From the NCBI RefSeq assembly GCF_000430005.1, contig NZ_AUCY01000014.1:46630-110629 (forward strand): a DNA stretch of 64,000 nucleotides, read 5' to 3'. The stretch comes from Desulfovibrio cuneatus DSM 11391. GTDB lineage: Bacteria > Desulfobacterota > Desulfovibrionia > Desulfovibrionales > Desulfovibrionaceae. A program made the translations under genes and the position numbers. The stretch's first letter is position 1. Each line of letters starts with the position of its first letter. The notes under the pieces are model-generated. The model was not told the origin of the DNA and made no database searches. It worked only from the letters and a program-made list of their open reading frames with translations. Below are positions 35,484 through 46,399 of this stretch, piece by piece.

Positions 35484-38400
35484 ATGGCACATTTTTTTAT
35501 TGACCGACCTATCTTTGCCTGGGTTATTGCCATCATTATCATGATGGCCGGGGGCATTGCCCTTACCCAGCTTCCGGTGGCGCAATTCCCCAACATTGCC
35601 CCCCCCATGGTAACCGTTAATGCTGCATACCCTGGTGCTTCGGCCCAAACGGTGGAAAACACCGTGACCCAGGTTATTGAGCAGAACATGAAGGGTATTG
35701 ACCACTTAACCTACATTTCCAGCACCAGCGACGCCACCGGCAGTGCAGAAATTACCCTGACCTTTGATTCTGGCACAAACATTGATACCGCCCAGGTGCA
35801 GGTGCAAAACAAGTTGCAGCTTGCCATGCCTTCCCTGCCGGAAGCTGTGCAGCGCCAGGGCGTTTCCGTTACCAAGTCGGCCATGAGCTTTCTTGTGGTG
35901 GTGGGCTTTGTTTCCACCGACCGCAGCATGAACGCGGCAGACATCAGCGACTATGTATACAGTAACATTCAGGATCCGCTCAGCCGCGTTTCCGGCGTTG
36001 GGGAGCTCACCATTTTTGGTGCCCAGTATGCCATGCGCATTTGGTGCGACCCGGAGCGCTTCCGTGAATTCGGGCTTATGCCTTCAGACGTGGTAGTTGC
36101 CATACAGGCCCAGAACGCACAGGTACCCGGCGGGCAACTTGGTGGCCTGCCTTCCATTGAAGGCCAGCAAATTAACCTGACCGTGAACGCTGCCAACCTG
36201 ATGCAAACCAGGGAACAGTTTGAACACATCATTTTGCGCACCCTTCCTTCCGGTGCGGCATTAAAGCTGAAAGACGTTGCACGTGTTGACCTGGACAGTG
36301 AAAACTTCCAGTCCCTTGCCCGCTATAATGGCGAACCCGCTGCGGCCCTTGCCGTGAAGCTGGCTTCCGGGGCCAACGCCCTGGCCACCCAGGAGGCAGT
36401 GCTGCAAACAGTGCATGAACTTTCCAAGTTCTTCCCTGCCGGGCTGAAAGACGTGTACCCCTTTGATACAACGCCCTTTGTGCGTATTGCCATTGATGAA
36501 GTGTACAAAACCCTGGCCGAGGCCGTGTTCCTGGTATTTTGCGTTATGTATTTGTTTTTGCAAAACTTCCGGGCAACGCTTATTCCCACCATTGCTGTGC
36601 CTGTGGTACTGCTTGGCACCTTTGGCGTGTTGGCGGTGGCGGGCTTCAGTATTAACACCCTCACCATGTTCGGCATGGTGCTGGCCATTGGCTTGTTAGT
36701 GGACGACGCCATTGTTGTGGTGGAAAACGTGGAACGCCTCATGCAGGAAGAGCACCTTTCCCCCAAGGAAGCCGCCAAAAAGTCCATGACCCAAATAACC
36801 GGAGCCCTGGTGGGCATTGCCATGGTGCTTTCAGCCGTGTTCATTCCCATGGCCTTTTTTGGTGGCTCGGTGGGGGTTATTTACCGCCAGTTTTCCATTA
36901 CCATCGTTTCTGCCATGACCCTTTCGGTGCTGGTAGCCTTAATACTTACCCCGGCCCTGTGCGCCACCATGCTCAAGCCCCACCAGGAAGGAGCCACAAA
37001 ATACGGCTTTTTTGGCCGTTTCAACCGCTGGTTTGACAAAACTTCCGGCAACTACCAGAACCGGGTTGCCAAAATGATTAACAAGCCGCTGCGCTACCTG
37101 CTCATTTACGGGGCCTGCCTGGGGCTTATGGCCTATATCATGATGCGCCTGCCAACATCCTTCTTCCCGGACGAAGACCAGGGCATTGTGTTCACCATGG
37201 CCCAGCTCCCCCCCACCTCTACCCTGGAAAACACGGTGAAGGTGCTGGAACAAATTGAACACCACTTTCTGGTGGAAGAAAAAGACAACGTGGAAGGGCT
37301 TATTACCGTTGCAGGCTTCAGCTTTGCCGGTAGCGGCCAGAACACGGGCATGGGCTTTGTACGCCTGAAAGACTGGAACCAACGCAAAAGTGCATCCCAG
37401 CACGTGAATGCCATTGTAGGGCGTGCTTACGGTTCCTTCGCGCGCATCAAGGAAGCCATGGTGTTTGCCTTTGCCCCGCCAGCCGTGCTGGAACTGGGCA
37501 ACGCCACAGGCTTTGAATTTCGCCTGATGGACATGGCAGGCCTTGGGCACGATGCCCTGATGCAGGCCAATGGGCAGATGATGAACATGATTTACAACCC
37601 CGCCGCGGGGGTAATGGTGAATGGGGAAACCCCCGGCAATGTGCTTACCAAAACACGCCAAAACGGCCTGCCCGACGTGGACGAACTGCGCCTTGCCATA
37701 GACCTGCCCCAGGCAGGGGCACAAGGTGTTGCCCCGCAAAGTATTTATTCCACCATTGCAGCTTTTTGGGGTGGTTCCTACGTAAACGACTTCATGGACA
37801 GGGGCCGCACCAAAAAAGTGTATTTGCAGGCAGACAAGCCGTTCCGCATGCAGGAAAAAGACTTTGACCGCTATTATGTGCGCAACGACAATGGCCAAAT
37901 GGTGCCGCTAAGCAACTTTGTTTCCACAAGTTACGGCAAGGCATCTCCCCGTTTGGAGCGTTTTAACGGCGTACCTTCCCTGCAATTTCTGGGGGAAGCA
38001 CAGCCAGGGCGCAGCTCCGGCGAGGCCATGCTCATGATGGAAGGATTAGCCGGAAAACTCCCCCCCGGCTTTGGCTATGCCTGGTCTGGCCTTTCCTACC
38101 AGGAACGGCTGAGCGGTGCGCAAGCCCCCATTTTGTATGCCATATCTATTCTGGTAGTGTTTTTGTGCCTTGCCGCCCTGTATGAAAGCTGGAGCGTGCC
38201 CTTTTCCGTACTGCTGGTGGTGCCCCTGGGGGTACTGGGTGCGGTTGCCGGGGTAATGGCACGGGGCATGAGCAACGACGTGTATTTTCAGGTGGGGCTT
38301 TTGGCGGTTATTGGCCTTTCGGCTAAAAACTCCATTCTTATTGTGGAATTTGCCAAAGACCTGCATGAAGAAGGGCAAGAACTGCTGGAAGCCACCTTGC

Positions 38401-38651
38401 ATGCGGTGCGCATGCGCCTGCGGCCCATTATCATGACATCCCTGGCCTTTATTCTGGGGGTTATGCCCCTTGCCATAAGCAACGGGGCAGGTTCCGGCAG
38501 CCAAAACGCCATTGGCACCGCTGTGGTGGCAGGCACGTTTATGGCCACATGCCTTGGCCTTTTCTTCACGCCCATTTTCTTTGTGCTTATCTGCTCGTTC
38601 TTTATGAAAAAGAAGCCGCAGACTACGACTGAAGGAGCCCACCATGAGTAA
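35484..38651 (+). CDS. RND efflux inner-membrane transporter (AcrB/MexB type, HAE-1)
   Basis: The 1055-residue protein has the HAE-1 layout with twelve helices and two large periplasmic loops. The proton-relay aspartates fall at Asp407 and Asp408 ([16 protein letters not shown]), the same numbers as in AcrB, and the lysine partner is Lys948 in [16 protein letters not shown]. Its N-terminus [20 protein letters not shown] is typical. It exports hydrophobic and amphiphilic compounds using proton motive force. Confidence 0.95.
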   Translation: MAHFFIDRPIFAWVIAIIIMMAGGIALTQLPVAQFPNIAPPMVTVNAAYPGASAQTVENTVTQVIEQNMKGIDHLTYISSTSDATGSAEITLTFDSGTNIDTAQVQVQNKLQLAMPSLPEAVQRQGVSVTKSAMSFLVVVGFVSTDRSMNAADISDYVYSNIQDPLSRVSGVGELTIFGAQYAMRIWCDPERFREFGLMPSDVVVAIQAQNAQVPGGQLGGLPSIEGQQINLTVNAANLMQTREQFEHIILRTLPSGAALKLKDVARVDLDSENFQSLARYNGEPAAALAVKLASGANALATQEAVLQTVHELSKFFPAGLKDVYPFDTTPFVRIAIDEVYKTLAEAVFLVFCVMYLFLQNFRATLIPTIAVPVVLLGTFGVLAVAGFSINTLTMFGMVLAIGLLVDDAIVVVENVERLMQEEHLSPKEAAKKSMTQITGALVGIAMVLSAVFIPMAFFGGSVGVIYRQFSITIVSAMTLSVLVALILTPALCATMLKPHQEGATKYGFFGRFNRWFDKTSGNYQNRVAKMINKPLRYLLIYGACLGLMAYIMMRLPTSFFPDEDQGIVFTMAQLPPTSTLENTVKVLEQIEHHFLVEEKDNVEGLITVAGFSFAGSGQNTGMGFVRLKDWNQRKSASQHVNAIVGRAYGSFARIKEAMVFAFAPPAVLELGNATGFEFRLMDMAGLGHDALMQANGQMMNMIYNPAAGVMVNGETPGNVLTKTRQNGLPDVDELRLAIDLPQAGAQGVAPQSIYSTIAAFWGGSYVNDFMDRGRTKKVYLQADKPFRMQEKDFDRYYVRNDNGQMVPLSNFVSTSYGKASPRLERFNGVPSLQFLGEAQPGRSSGEAMLMMEGLAGKLPPGFGYAWSGLSYQERLSGAQAPILYAISILVVFLCLAALYESWSVPFSVLLVVPLGVLGAVAGVMARGMSNDVYFQVGLLAVIGLSAKNSILIVEFAKDLHEEGQELLEATLHAVRMRLRPIIMTSLAFILGVMPLAISNGAGSGSQNAIGTAVVAGTFMATCLGLFFTPIFFVLICSFFMKKKPQTTTEGAHHE

Positions 38652-40110
38652 TGGCTTTGCCCTTGGGCACGCAGTGGCACCCACCCCGGCTTGCGCCGCA
38701 AGCCCTATGCGCCCCGTGCGCCAAAAGGCTCCCTTTGCCCCGTTGGCCCTGGCCTTGCTGGCGGCAAGCCTTGCGGGGTGCACCATGGCCCCCAAATACC
38801 AGCGGCCCCCGGCCCCCATTCCCAACACCTATGTGTATGGTTCCACGGCAGAAGGCACCTTGCCTGCCTGGAAAAACTACTTTAACGACCCGGCCTTGCA
38901 GGGCCTTATTTCCCTGGCCCTTGCCAACAACCGCGACCTGCGCGTAGCCATGCTGCATGTGGAAAAAACCCGCCAGCAGTACCGCATTCGCCAGGCAGAC
39001 CTTTTGCCCACCATTAACGGGGTTGCCCAGGAAACCGTGCAGTCATTGCCTGCCGACCTTTCCCCCACCCACACCTCAACCATTACCCGGCAGTATTCAG
39101 CCACCCTTGGCTTCAGCGCCTTTGAGCTGGACCTGTTTGGCAGAATCCGCAGCCTGAGCGACCAGGCCGTGGAAACCCATTATTCTGTGGAACAGGACGC
39201 CCGCACCGCCCAGCTTACGCTGGTGGCGGAAGTGGCAGGCCTGTATTACCAACTGGTGGCAGACAAAGAAACCCTGGGCCTGATGCAGGCCACCATGCAA
39301 AACAGGGAACAGCACTTGGGCCTGATGCAAAAACGCAATGCCACGGGTGTGGCTTCTGCCATGGACCTCAGTCAAGCCAAGGTGGCCTATGAAGAAGCGC
39401 GTTCCGGCCTTGCCAGGGCCAAAACCACGGTAGCCAAAACAGAAAATGCCCTTGCCCTGCTTTTGGGCACAAGCATTCCTGCCAATGTAAACCTGCCTGC
39501 TTCCTTTGCAGATGCCAAAAAACTGCCCAACGTGCCGGCAGGCTTGCCTTCAAGCCTTATGGAACGCAGGCCAGACATTCTGGCAGCCGAACACCGCCTG
39601 AAAGGGTCCAATGCCAACATTGGGGCCGCACGGGCCAACTTCTTCCCGCGTATAATGCTCACCGGGGCATTGGGCACCATGAGTACGGAATATACCAACC
39701 TGTTTACCGGTGTGCAGCAAGGCTGGAATTTTTTACCCCAAATAAGCATGCCCCTGTTTGATACAGGCCGCAACATTGCCACCTTGGGCGTAGCTGGGGA
39801 AGAAAAGAAAATTGCTGTGGCCCAGTATGAAAAAACCATTCAGGCGGCATTCCGGGAAGTGGCAGACGCCTTGGCCCAGCGCCAGGAAATGGGCACCATC
39901 ATTTCAGCTGAAGAAGAACGGGCCAAAGCTGCGCGGCAAAACTTTGACCTTGCCAATGAGCGCTACAAGGCCGGGGTGGATAACCACCTTGTATTGCTGG
40001 ATGCCCAGCGCACGTACCTGGCTTCCCGGCAGAACCTGATTGCCACGTACTTGCTGCGAGAGAGCAATAATTTGTCCCTGTACAAGTCCCTTGGTGGGGG
40101 CTGGCAATAA
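38644..40110 (+). CDS. RND efflux outer-membrane channel (TolC/OprM/NodT family lipoprotein)
   Basis: The gene overlaps the transporter by eight bases. The lipobox (LAGC, Cys46) follows an unusually long N-terminal stretch, so the ATG at 38707 could be the real start. The rest shows the two OEP repeats: [40 protein letters not shown], and in the second half [31 protein letters not shown] and [20 protein letters not shown]. 488 residues as annotated. Confidence 0.93.
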   Translation: MSNGFALGHAVAPTPACAASPMRPVRQKAPFAPLALALLAASLAGCTMAPKYQRPPAPIPNTYVYGSTAEGTLPAWKNYFNDPALQGLISLALANNRDLRVAMLHVEKTRQQYRIRQADLLPTINGVAQETVQSLPADLSPTHTSTITRQYSATLGFSAFELDLFGRIRSLSDQAVETHYSVEQDARTAQLTLVAEVAGLYYQLVADKETLGLMQATMQNREQHLGLMQKRNATGVASAMDLSQAKVAYEEARSGLARAKTTVAKTENALALLLGTSIPANVNLPASFADAKKLPNVPAGLPSSLMERRPDILAAEHRLKGSNANIGAARANFFPRIMLTGALGTMSTEYTNLFTGVQQGWNFLPQISMPLFDTGRNIATLGVAGEEKKIAVAQYEKTIQAAFREVADALAQRQEMGTIISAEEERAKAARQNFDLANERYKAGVDNHLVLLDAQRTYLASRQNLIATYLLRESNNLSLYKSLGGGWQ

Positions 40111-40229
40111 ATTCCTTGTCTTTTTGGGTTGTGCCATGAAGTAGGTTTGAAGAGGCATTGGGGCAGATTAGCCTGTTTCCCCTTTTCCTCCGCAATACTC
40201 ATTCCTGCATTAACGAATAAGGAGTTTAT

Positions 40230-40766
40230 ATGGAACGCGAGCAAGCTTTTGCCCTTCTCACTGCGGAGCAGCCAGAGCCGCACATGGTGCAGCATGCCCT
40301 TGCATCAGAAGCAGTAATGCAGCGTCTTGCAGAGCATTTTGGGGAAGACGCTCTCTTGTGGGGCATAACGGGCCTATTGCACGACATTGACTTTCCGCAC
40401 ACGCGGGAAACGCCGGAGCAGCATGGTGTGCAGGCCGAGGCCATGCTGGCGGGCAAGCTGGCACCAGAGCTGGTGTATGCCATTAAGGCCCACAATAGCG
40501 AATATACCGGGGCAGAGCCCAAAACCCGGCTGGATTATGCCCTGCGTGCGGCGGAAACAGTTACCGGGCTTATTGCTGCGGCTGCGCTTATGCGCCCCAC
40601 AGGCATGGAGGGCATGGAAGTGAAAAGCATTAAAAAGAAAATGAAAGACAAGGCATTTGCTGCCAGCGTAAGCCGGGAACGGATTCGGGAATGTGAGCAA
40701 GCGGGTGTCCCCCTGGATACGTTCCTGGCCTTGAGTATTGAAGCTATGCAAGGGCAGCAGGCATAA
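40230..40766 (+). CDS. HD domain (HDIG) phosphohydrolase
   Basis: The 178-residue protein keeps the HD metal-binding pattern: His in the first helix (HMVQHALASEA), the HD pair in GLLHDIDFPH, a later His (QHGVQAEAML, AIKAHNSEY) and a final Asp (RLDYALRAAETVTGL). This small HDIG family is widespread in bacteria and has no settled substrate. AAGGAG lies just before the ATG. It follows the efflux genes by about 120 bases and may have its own promoter. Confidence 0.88.
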   Translation: MEREQAFALLTAEQPEPHMVQHALASEAVMQRLAEHFGEDALLWGITGLLHDIDFPHTRETPEQHGVQAEAMLAGKLAPELVYAIKAHNSEYTGAEPKTRLDYALRAAETVTGLIAAAALMRPTGMEGMEVKSIKKKMKDKAFAASVSRERIRECEQAGVPLDTFLALSIEAMQGQQA

Positions 40767-40834
40767 GGAAATAGCCTTGCCCCAACGCCCAAGGCAGGCT
40801 ATATACAACGTTATCCCACTTTCATGGAGCGAGT

Positions 40835-41503
40835 ATGCCAATACGTTCACTTCCCTTTGTACAATCTCTTTCCCGCCTGCCCTTCTATGCCCTTGCGGCA
40901 ATGCTGGCAGTTTTTCTGTGTATTTTCAGTGCAGGAAACATGGAAGCCCATGCGGCTGCGCCCAAGGTGCGGGTTGCCAAAAACCTCATCAACCTGCCCT
41001 ATGCGTTTTCTTTTGAATACGATGCCGAACAATTTTTGGCTGTGTGCGTGGCCCCGCCACCTGCCCCCAACCTTGGGGCTGTGATGTACCCCAAAACCGG
41101 GGGCACCTTGCGCGTGAGCGCCGCCTTTTCAGTAGGAGATGCCACAGTTGAAGCTGTGCAAAACCAGGTGAAGGGCTGTAAAAAAGTGGTGCGCCCCGGC
41201 GTATTTGAAACGTATTACGTGTGCAAAGACGGCGTGCGGGCTTTTGTGGAAACCCGCGTGGGCAATACCGGGGCCCCCGGCCTGTACCAACTGCATTATG
41301 CACCGGGCAACAAAAGCGCCAACATGGCTCTGTTCCATGGTATTTTTGATTCCTTCAACCTGCTTAACTACCAACGCCAAGACGACGATGTACCCATGCA
41401 AAACATGTTCCCTGGCGTGGAGTTTATAGAAGATGCCAGCCAGCCCACGGGCTTCCGTACGGTGTTTGCGAGTAGTTTGTGTGAGCAACAAATGACGAAC
41501 TAG
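40835..41503 (+). CDS. Exported protein of unknown function
   Basis: A signal peptide (YALAAMLAVFLCIFSAGNMEAHA) is followed by about 180 residues with a few cysteines (VCVAPPP, GCKKVV, YYVCKDG) that could form disulfides in the periplasm. No family was recognised. The TAG stop is the start of palindromic element copy F, so the original C-terminus may have been altered by that insertion. Confidence 0.75.
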   Translation: MPIRSLPFVQSLSRLPFYALAAMLAVFLCIFSAGNMEAHAAAPKVRVAKNLINLPYAFSFEYDAEQFLAVCVAPPPAPNLGAVMYPKTGGTLRVSAAFSVGDATVEAVQNQVKGCKKVVRPGVFETYYVCKDGVRAFVETRVGNTGAPGLYQLHYAPGNKSANMALFHGIFDSFNLLNYQRQDDDVPMQNMFPGVEFIEDASQPTGFRTVFASSLCEQQMTN

Positions 41504-41628
41504 GGAAACGCTCAGTTATTCCGTTTGGCGGCGTTACTGCATTTTTTTGAGGCGGGGCAGGACTGAAGAGTCCAGCACCCGCCTCAAAAAAACTCGTGCC
41601 TTGCCAAACGAAAAACTGAGCATTTCCC
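41503..41628. repeat. Dispersed nested-palindrome element, copy F (fused to stop codon)
   Basis: CTAGGGAAACGCTCAGTTAT at the left and AAAAACTGAGCATTTCCC at the right bound 126 bases. The inner arms (TTTTTTTGAGGCGGGG / CCGCCTCAAAAAAA) enclose CAGGACTGAAGAGTCCAGCA. Confidence 0.87.
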
Positions 41629-41726
41629 AAAATCAATTGATTTACGCCCATCTTCAAGCTCCTTTAGCACCGATATCATTATTGTATCTTTTTTAGGGTG
41701 ATCTATACCAACAAGGAGTGTCATAA

Positions 41727-41960
41727 ATGTCTACGCAGCAAATACAGCCCCCTCCGCGTTATAAGCATTGGGAACTGTTTTTAATCCTTGAAAATGAATT
41801 CCAGACTATATCCAGATATGTAGAAATTCATCCAGACAATGACGATACTTACTCACTAGAAATAGCTTCATTATTGGTTCGATGTTGTGGAATACAGGTT
41901 ATTTTAGCTATTCTTGGTAATAGACAATATCGCGGCGTCTTCGCCGCACCTTACAGGTAA
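41727..41960 (+). pseudogene. Truncated gene, cut by the 400-bp repeat
   Basis: AAGGAG precedes the ATG, and the first 65 or so codons read as a normal soluble helical protein (YKHWELFLILENEFQTISRY, DDTYSLEIASLLVRCCGIQV). The last residues (YRGVFAAPYR) are encoded by the end of the 400-bp repeat copy 1, so the open frame is cut short at about 41929. The intact part recalls N-termini of small helical HEPN-like proteins found near defence and toxin loci; this is a weak resemblance. No continuation was found on the far side of the repeat. Confidence 0.65.
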
Positions 41961-42337
41961 TTCTTCGAGTTCCCCCTAGCCCACGCGCGCTTTGCTGCGC
42001 CCTGTTACCCATGCAACGTGCGGTTGTTTTGCCTCTATGCTCTTCCTACGTGGCAATTACCTTATGTGGCACAGCTAATTATTACAGCAAGCAACCGACA
42101 AGTGCCCATTACTCATACCCTGCACGGTGTACTTCCCGCGCGAATATATTTGTGCAGCGTACGAGTCTTCGAGTGAGCGGAACAAATCTACTGAGCGCAG
42201 GCCGTAACCTAGCGGGGTCACGGGGTGCAACCCCGTGGGTGTGGGGTTGTTAGGGGGCCGCACAAGGGCCCCCTAACCCAAGCGGAGCGGATGAATATAG
42301 AGAAAAAGAGGTAGAAGGCGGCGGCACGCCGCACGAA
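41929..42337 (-). repeat. Roughly 400-bp repeat, copy 1 (inverted)
   Basis: The reverse complement matches copies at 59983-60390 and 62846-63251 over most of its length: GCTCCGCTTGGGT, the GGGGGCCCTTGTGCGGCCCC hairpin, GTAGATTTGTTCCGCTCACT, ACAAATATATTCGCGC, CATGAGTAATGGGC and the terminal TGTAAGGTGCGGCGAAG. No protein of useful length is encoded. A partial extra copy of its end (AGCGGAGCGGATA...GCGGCGTACCGCCGCAC) lies at about 42478-42536 just past the next gene. Confidence 0.85.
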
Positions 42338-42400
42338 CCCAAGTAGCCCTCATCTGCCCCCTCTTGCTTTACACAACATACAACCTAACCATATAAGAAT

Positions 42401-42430
42401 ACTGGATTCCCGCCTTCGCGGGAATGACGG
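42401..42430. repeat. Short palindromic repeat (ATTCCC-N8-GGGAAT type)
   Basis: ACTGGATTCCCGCCTTCGCG GGAATGACGG is a copy of the widely distributed proteobacterial repeat of the dRS3/REP kind. The same type recurs twice near 59.9 kb. Confidence 0.8.
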
Positions 42431-42540
42431 TGCCGGGGGCTTATGCTAAACCTAAAGAAAAAAAATCGTTCTCCCACCCAAGCGGAGCGGATAACAGAAG
42501 AGAAAAGAGGCATTATTGCGGCGTACCGCCGCACGAACCT

Positions 42541-43356
42541 CTACGCTTTGTCTTTCGGTTCCGCAGCATCCCCCTCTCCCTCACCCGCGGGCAATGCCGC
42601 CTGCCCTGCCTCCACCACCTCGGCATCCAGCACCTGGGGCAATGCTTGGGGCAACGCCTGTACCCCTCCCCCACCCTGCCCACCTCCTGGCGGCAAGGCA
42701 ATGTGGTTTTTGTCCACAATGAGCATACCTGTGCGTTCAAAAACTTCCCGCCGGAAGGCCATTTCCACTTCCAGCTTGCGGGTGCGGAACTTGAACCAGG
42801 CTGCTACTACTAAAAAACAACAAATAACCGCAGCAAGGCTCATAACAATATGCGGGATATACGGGGCAAACACCCCCGCAACACGTACAAAAGCAGAAAA
42901 AGCCCCATCAATGGTGGCAAGGGTGGCCCCGGCAATAATTAGGGCCAGCAACACCACGGCCACCGGGGCCCCCTTCAAAAAGCGGTACACCCGCTGGAAG
43001 CGCTCCGGCAGGCGGGCCTGCCACTCAGCCTCTTCTTCCGCTGTGCGCGGGCTGCGTTCAAACAACCCTACCCCGGCATAATGCACCGCCAGCACAAGGC
43101 CTGTGGGTAAAAAAACAATGCCTGCCAACCACGAAAGCAACGGAAAATTAATGCGTGTTTCCCCGCCCTGCCCAGTGCCAGCCGTAATAAAGCCGTAACT
43201 TACAGCAGCCACGGTAATCAAACACACAAGGGCGGCAATGGCTACCCCTGTATACAACCACAGTTCCTTACGCTGGCGGGTAAGTTCATTGTCACGGCGC
43301 CCATATGTCTCAGGCCGTTTATAGTCGCTTTGCGGTTGGTCGTCTTTAAGCTTCAT
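42541..43356 (-). CDS. Multi-pass membrane protein of unknown function
   Basis: The 271-residue protein has four predicted helices (LYTGVAIAALVCLITVAAVS, PLLSWLAGIVFLPTGLVLAV, APVAVVLLALIIAGATLATI, HIVMSLAAVICCFLVVAAWF) and a cytoplasmic C-terminal part rich in Gly, Gln, Pro and Glu. The N-terminus is charged (MKLKDDQPQSDYKRPETYGR). No family was recognised. It lies about 75 bases after lgt in the same direction and could be co-transcribed. Confidence 0.75.
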   Translation of the reverse strand: MKLKDDQPQSDYKRPETYGRRDNELTRQRKELWLYTGVAIAALVCLITVAAVSYGFITAGTGQGGETRINFPLLSWLAGIVFLPTGLVLAVHYAGVGLFERSPRTAEEEAEWQARLPERFQRVYRFLKGAPVAVVLLALIIAGATLATIDGAFSAFVRVAGVFAPYIPHIVMSLAAVICCFLVVAAWFKFRTRKLEVEMAFRREVFERTGMLIVDKNHIALPPGGGQGGGGVQALPQALPQVLDAEVVEAGQAALPAGEGEGDAAEPKDKA

Positions 43357-43430
43357 GGAAACCTCAGTAGGTCCGGTGAAAAATCAATGGAGAAAGGCAG
43401 AAAAGGCACAACGCAGGAGCCTGAAACAGG

Positions 43431-44234
43431 TTACTGTGCACGGTGAGCGGGTATATTGGGTGCTGCGGCATAGGCCTGCCACAGCAAAAATGCGCCATAG
43501 AAAATTAACGGGAGGGAAAGCACCATGCCCATGGTAAGAAAATTGAACGCAACATACCCCAGGTGGGCATCCGGCTCACGGAAAAATTCCGCTGTGAAGC
43601 GGGCAAGGCCATAGCCCATGGCAAACACACCGCTCACTGCCCGCCTTGGCCGGGGGGTGGAAGAAAACCACCACAGCACTGCAAACAGCAACAACCCTTC
43701 CCCCACAGCTTCATAGAGCTGTGAAGGATGGCGCGGCAATGGCCCTGCCCCAGGAAACACCATGCCCAAGGGGGCTGTGGTGGTGCGGCCCCACAGTTCT
43801 GCATTCAAAAAATTACCAATTCGCCCAAAAAAAAGGCCGGGGGGCACCAGGGGGGCCACAAAATCTACCACCTCAAAAAATGGCCGCTTCATGCGCCGTG
43901 CCCACAGGGCCATGGCAATGAGTACGCCCAACAGCCCCCCGTGGAAGGACATGCCCCCTTCCCATATGGCAAAAATAGAGGCTGGGTGGCTGAGGTAGGC
44001 AGAAAGGTCGTAAAACAGCACATAGCCCAAACGCCCACCCAAAATAACACCGCATATACCGTAAGTAAGCAGGTCTTCGAACCGGGCCGGAGTCATAAAC
44101 GGGTGCGTTTTAGAACGCTGCCTGCCCAAAAGCCAAGCAGCGAAAAAACCAAACAGGTACATAAGCCCATACCAGCGAACGGCAATGGGGCCAAGGCGAA
44201 ACGCCTCTGGGGAAAATTCAGGGTACATTAGCAT
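43431..44234 (-). CDS. lgt: Prolipoprotein diacylglyceryl transferase
   Basis: The protein carries the Lgt signatures [24 protein letters not shown], the catalytic region [10 protein letters not shown], and [18 protein letters not shown] with the essential arginine and asparagine, plus RHPSQLYEA. It transfers diacylglycerol to the lipobox cysteine of prolipoproteins in the inner membrane, such as the two efflux lipoproteins above. The ATG at 44234 is preferred (267 residues); a TTG at 44279 or an ATG at 44228 are alternatives, and no strong ribosome-binding site decides. Confidence 0.93.
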   Translation of the reverse strand: MLMYPEFSPEAFRLGPIAVRWYGLMYLFGFFAAWLLGRQRSKTHPFMTPARFEDLLTYGICGVILGGRLGYVLFYDLSAYLSHPASIFAIWEGGMSFHGGLLGVLIAMALWARRMKRPFFEVVDFVAPLVPPGLFFGRIGNFLNAELWGRTTTAPLGMVFPGAGPLPRHPSQLYEAVGEGLLLFAVLWWFSSTPRPRRAVSGVFAMGYGLARFTAEFFREPDAHLGYVAFNFLTMGMVLSLPLIFYGAFLLWQAYAAAPNIPAHRAQ

Positions 44235-44359
44235 ACGGTATAATACCAGCAGAGCCGTTACCAAGCAAGAAAAGAGCAATGGGGAACCCCATGCTCTTTT
44301 TTACGCCATGCTGCATGAACCATAAGGAAAATGCGCTCAGTAACGCCTGAAACAAAAAA

Positions 44360-44382
44360 ACGGGGGCCACCATGGCCCCCGT
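44360..44382. terminator. Rho-independent terminator after the porin gene
   Basis: ACGGGGGCCA (44360-44369) pairs with TGGCCCCCGT (44373-44382) with a three-base loop, and seven U residues follow on the minus strand. Confidence 0.85.
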
Positions 44383-44410
44383 AATGCAAGTGAAACTGAA
44401 TCAGGTAATC

Positions 44411-45880
44411 TTAGAATTCGTACTTGAAGCCAACCTGAGCTTTCCAAGCGTCGTCGGAATCGCTCTGGAAGTGGTTCTTGATCAAGTCGAGGTTGATGTA
44501 GCCCATTTCAAGGTAAGCAGCCAGGTTTTCGTAAATCTGGTACTTGTGGTCAAAGTTAACTTCCCAAGCGGCGTCGCCGGTGGTCAGGTACAGTTGGTCA
44601 GGGGAATAGCTTGCTGCCCAGCCAAAACCGTTACGAGCCAGGTCGCGGTCGTTGGTACCTTTGTAGTAAGCAACACGCAGGGTGTGGCTGAGGTCTTCAA
44701 TGAAGCTCATGTTAGCCAGTTGTGCGCCAATGCCCCAGGTGCCCATGCCAGTGGTGCTAGCCACAGCGTTGTCGCCGCGGATGTCGCTGCCACCAAAGCC
44801 GAAGGAAGTGGGGTTAAAGCCGCCGTCTGTGCCAACAACGGGCATACGACCAAGCTTTGCGTGACCATCGCGCTGGTCGCCAGCGTCGTCACCAGTGCTC
44901 CACCAGCCGAACAGGCCAGCAGTTGCCCAATCCATTTTGTAATCAAGACGTGCGTCCACGAACCAGCCACGAGCACGGATAGTGTCGCCACCATCAGCAT
45001 TCTCGAGGTCGCTCATGCGGCCGTACATTACGTCCATGCCAAAGGTAAGGGGATCGAACATGGTCAGTTCGAAGCCTGTGCCCATCCACCATGCAAAAGC
45101 ACGGTCATTTTCCTGAGTCATGTACCGACGGGAAACGTCAGCATCGTTCAGGTTTGCACCGTTGAACAGGTAGTTGGCATAACCAGAAGAGTTGCCCACG
45201 TTGGCCATCACTGTCCAGGGGGTCACTGCCCAACCTTCGCCAGTAATGGGGGCCACAAGGCCGAACATATCCATGCTGTCATCAAGACGACGACGGCCAT
45301 CGTTATCAGAGTAACGATCTGCATACGCGTCGAAAGGACGTGCCCAGAAACCTGTCAGAGCAAACATGTCGTTAAACTTGTAGCTAGCAGTAATAGCTGC
45401 TACGTCAGCGTCAAACATGGGGTTGCCAAAGCCGGTAGCGGAAGGCAGAGCCAGGCCCTGGATACCCATGCGGATGGACAGATCGGTGTTAGGCACGATC
45501 CAGTCAATGTACGCACGTTTGGTTTCAATGTTCACGCCGTCAGCATCAAGTGCGCCGCCGGAACCGCCACCTGTGTTATTGGCATTAGTACGGCCCCAGT
45601 TGGTGTCGCCAATTTCAAACATCAATACGCCCTGAAGAGCTTCAGAAGCGATGAAGTTGATTTGGGTACGCACACGCTGGCGAGCAATGAAGTCCTGGTG
45701 AGCGCGGTTGCTTTGAAAGCCACCGTTTGTACCGTTCTCATAGCTACGGTTTGCGATGTTTTTGGCCCAGCCAAAAGCAAATTCGAACTGACCCTTGGCC
45801 TTGATGTCCACGGCCTGGGCAGCGCTAACAGCACCAAAAACCATGGCAGCTGAAAGCAGAAGTGTTGATAAACGTTTCAT
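44411..45880 (-). CDS. Outer-membrane homotrimeric porin (Desulfovibrio type)
   Basis: The ATG at 45880 has AGGAGG seven bases upstream and starts a clear signal peptide (MKRLSTLLLSAAMVFGAVSAAQA); the frame is open further, but without meaning. The mature protein is rich in aromatic and Gly/Asp residues in alternating strands (KGQFEFAFGWAKN at the start) and ends in Phe (WKAQVGFKYEF), the C-terminal signal for outer-membrane barrels. It would form an abundant general diffusion channel. Codon use is strongly biased compared with neighbours, consistent with high expression. 489 residues. Confidence 0.92.
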   Translation of the reverse strand: MKRLSTLLLSAAMVFGAVSAAQAVDIKAKGQFEFAFGWAKNIANRSYENGTNGGFQSNRAHQDFIARQRVRTQINFIASEALQGVLMFEIGDTNWGRTNANNTGGGSGGALDADGVNIETKRAYIDWIVPNTDLSIRMGIQGLALPSATGFGNPMFDADVAAITASYKFNDMFALTGFWARPFDAYADRYSDNDGRRRLDDSMDMFGLVAPITGEGWAVTPWTVMANVGNSSGYANYLFNGANLNDADVSRRYMTQENDRAFAWWMGTGFELTMFDPLTFGMDVMYGRMSDLENADGGDTIRARGWFVDARLDYKMDWATAGLFGWWSTGDDAGDQRDGHAKLGRMPVVGTDGGFNPTSFGFGGSDIRGDNAVASTTGMGTWGIGAQLANMSFIEDLSHTLRVAYYKGTNDRDLARNGFGWAASYSPDQLYLTTGDAAWEVNFDHKYQIYENLAAYLEMGYINLDLIKNHFQSDSDDAWKAQVGFKYEF

Positions 45881-46329
45881 ACATTCCTCCTTTGTTAAGA
45901 GCATGAAACAGGTGTGAAAAAGCAATAGCGTGTGTTGTCCTGTTTGGCAAGTAAAAAGTTTAATTTTTTTTACTTCATTGCCGGGCATATTATTGTATTT
46001 TTATTTTTAACCAATAAAAACACATTAATAGACTCATTTTCCCCGTTTTTTGAGCAACTCGAGAAAAGTCGCAATTTTTATACAGGCCACAATATGCGCC
46101 ATTGCAGGGAATTTATTCCGGCACCAACGCCTGAAAAACGCCTTGGTACTCTTTTGCATAAACTGTACCTGCCAAAGGAAATGCTGGTATTTTTCCGGTG
46201 CAAAAATGGTTTGGTATAAGAATTTGCACTTTGCACCCAGCGTGTATGTAGGGGAAACAGGCCCAAATACAACCACCATATATTTTCATTTCCAGTAAAT
46301 GCCCGCAGCAAAATCCGCTACAGCACAAA
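45881..46329. other. Upstream region of the porin gene
   Basis: About 450 bases, AT-rich, with no supported gene. It should contain a strong promoter for the porin; the A/T-rich segment at 45955-46030 is the best candidate for an UP-element or regulator binding, but no specific site is assigned. Confidence 0.4.
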
Positions 46330-46367
46330 AAAACACCGCCAGAACAATGACGTTCTGACGGTGTTTT
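46330..46367. terminator. Terminator after the metNI-linked gene
   Basis: Bases 46330-46345 pair with 46352-46367 (16 pairs with one mismatch), with A- and T-runs at the stem base. It can end the minus-strand metN-metI-46400 transcript. Confidence 0.75.
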
Positions 46368-46399
46368 GGCAGGCTAAAAGGGCTCGTTAGAACGGCTCA

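Noticed and set aside
36939..37898. 319-codon minus-strand frame inside the RND transporter
   Set aside because: Antisense to a full-length pump gene with intact motifs; composition is that of a reverse-strand shadow.
44411..45853. 493-codon plus-strand frame opposite the porin
   Set aside because: Long antisense frames are expected opposite strongly codon-biased genes; the minus frame has a signal peptide, a terminal Phe and a strong ribosome-binding site.
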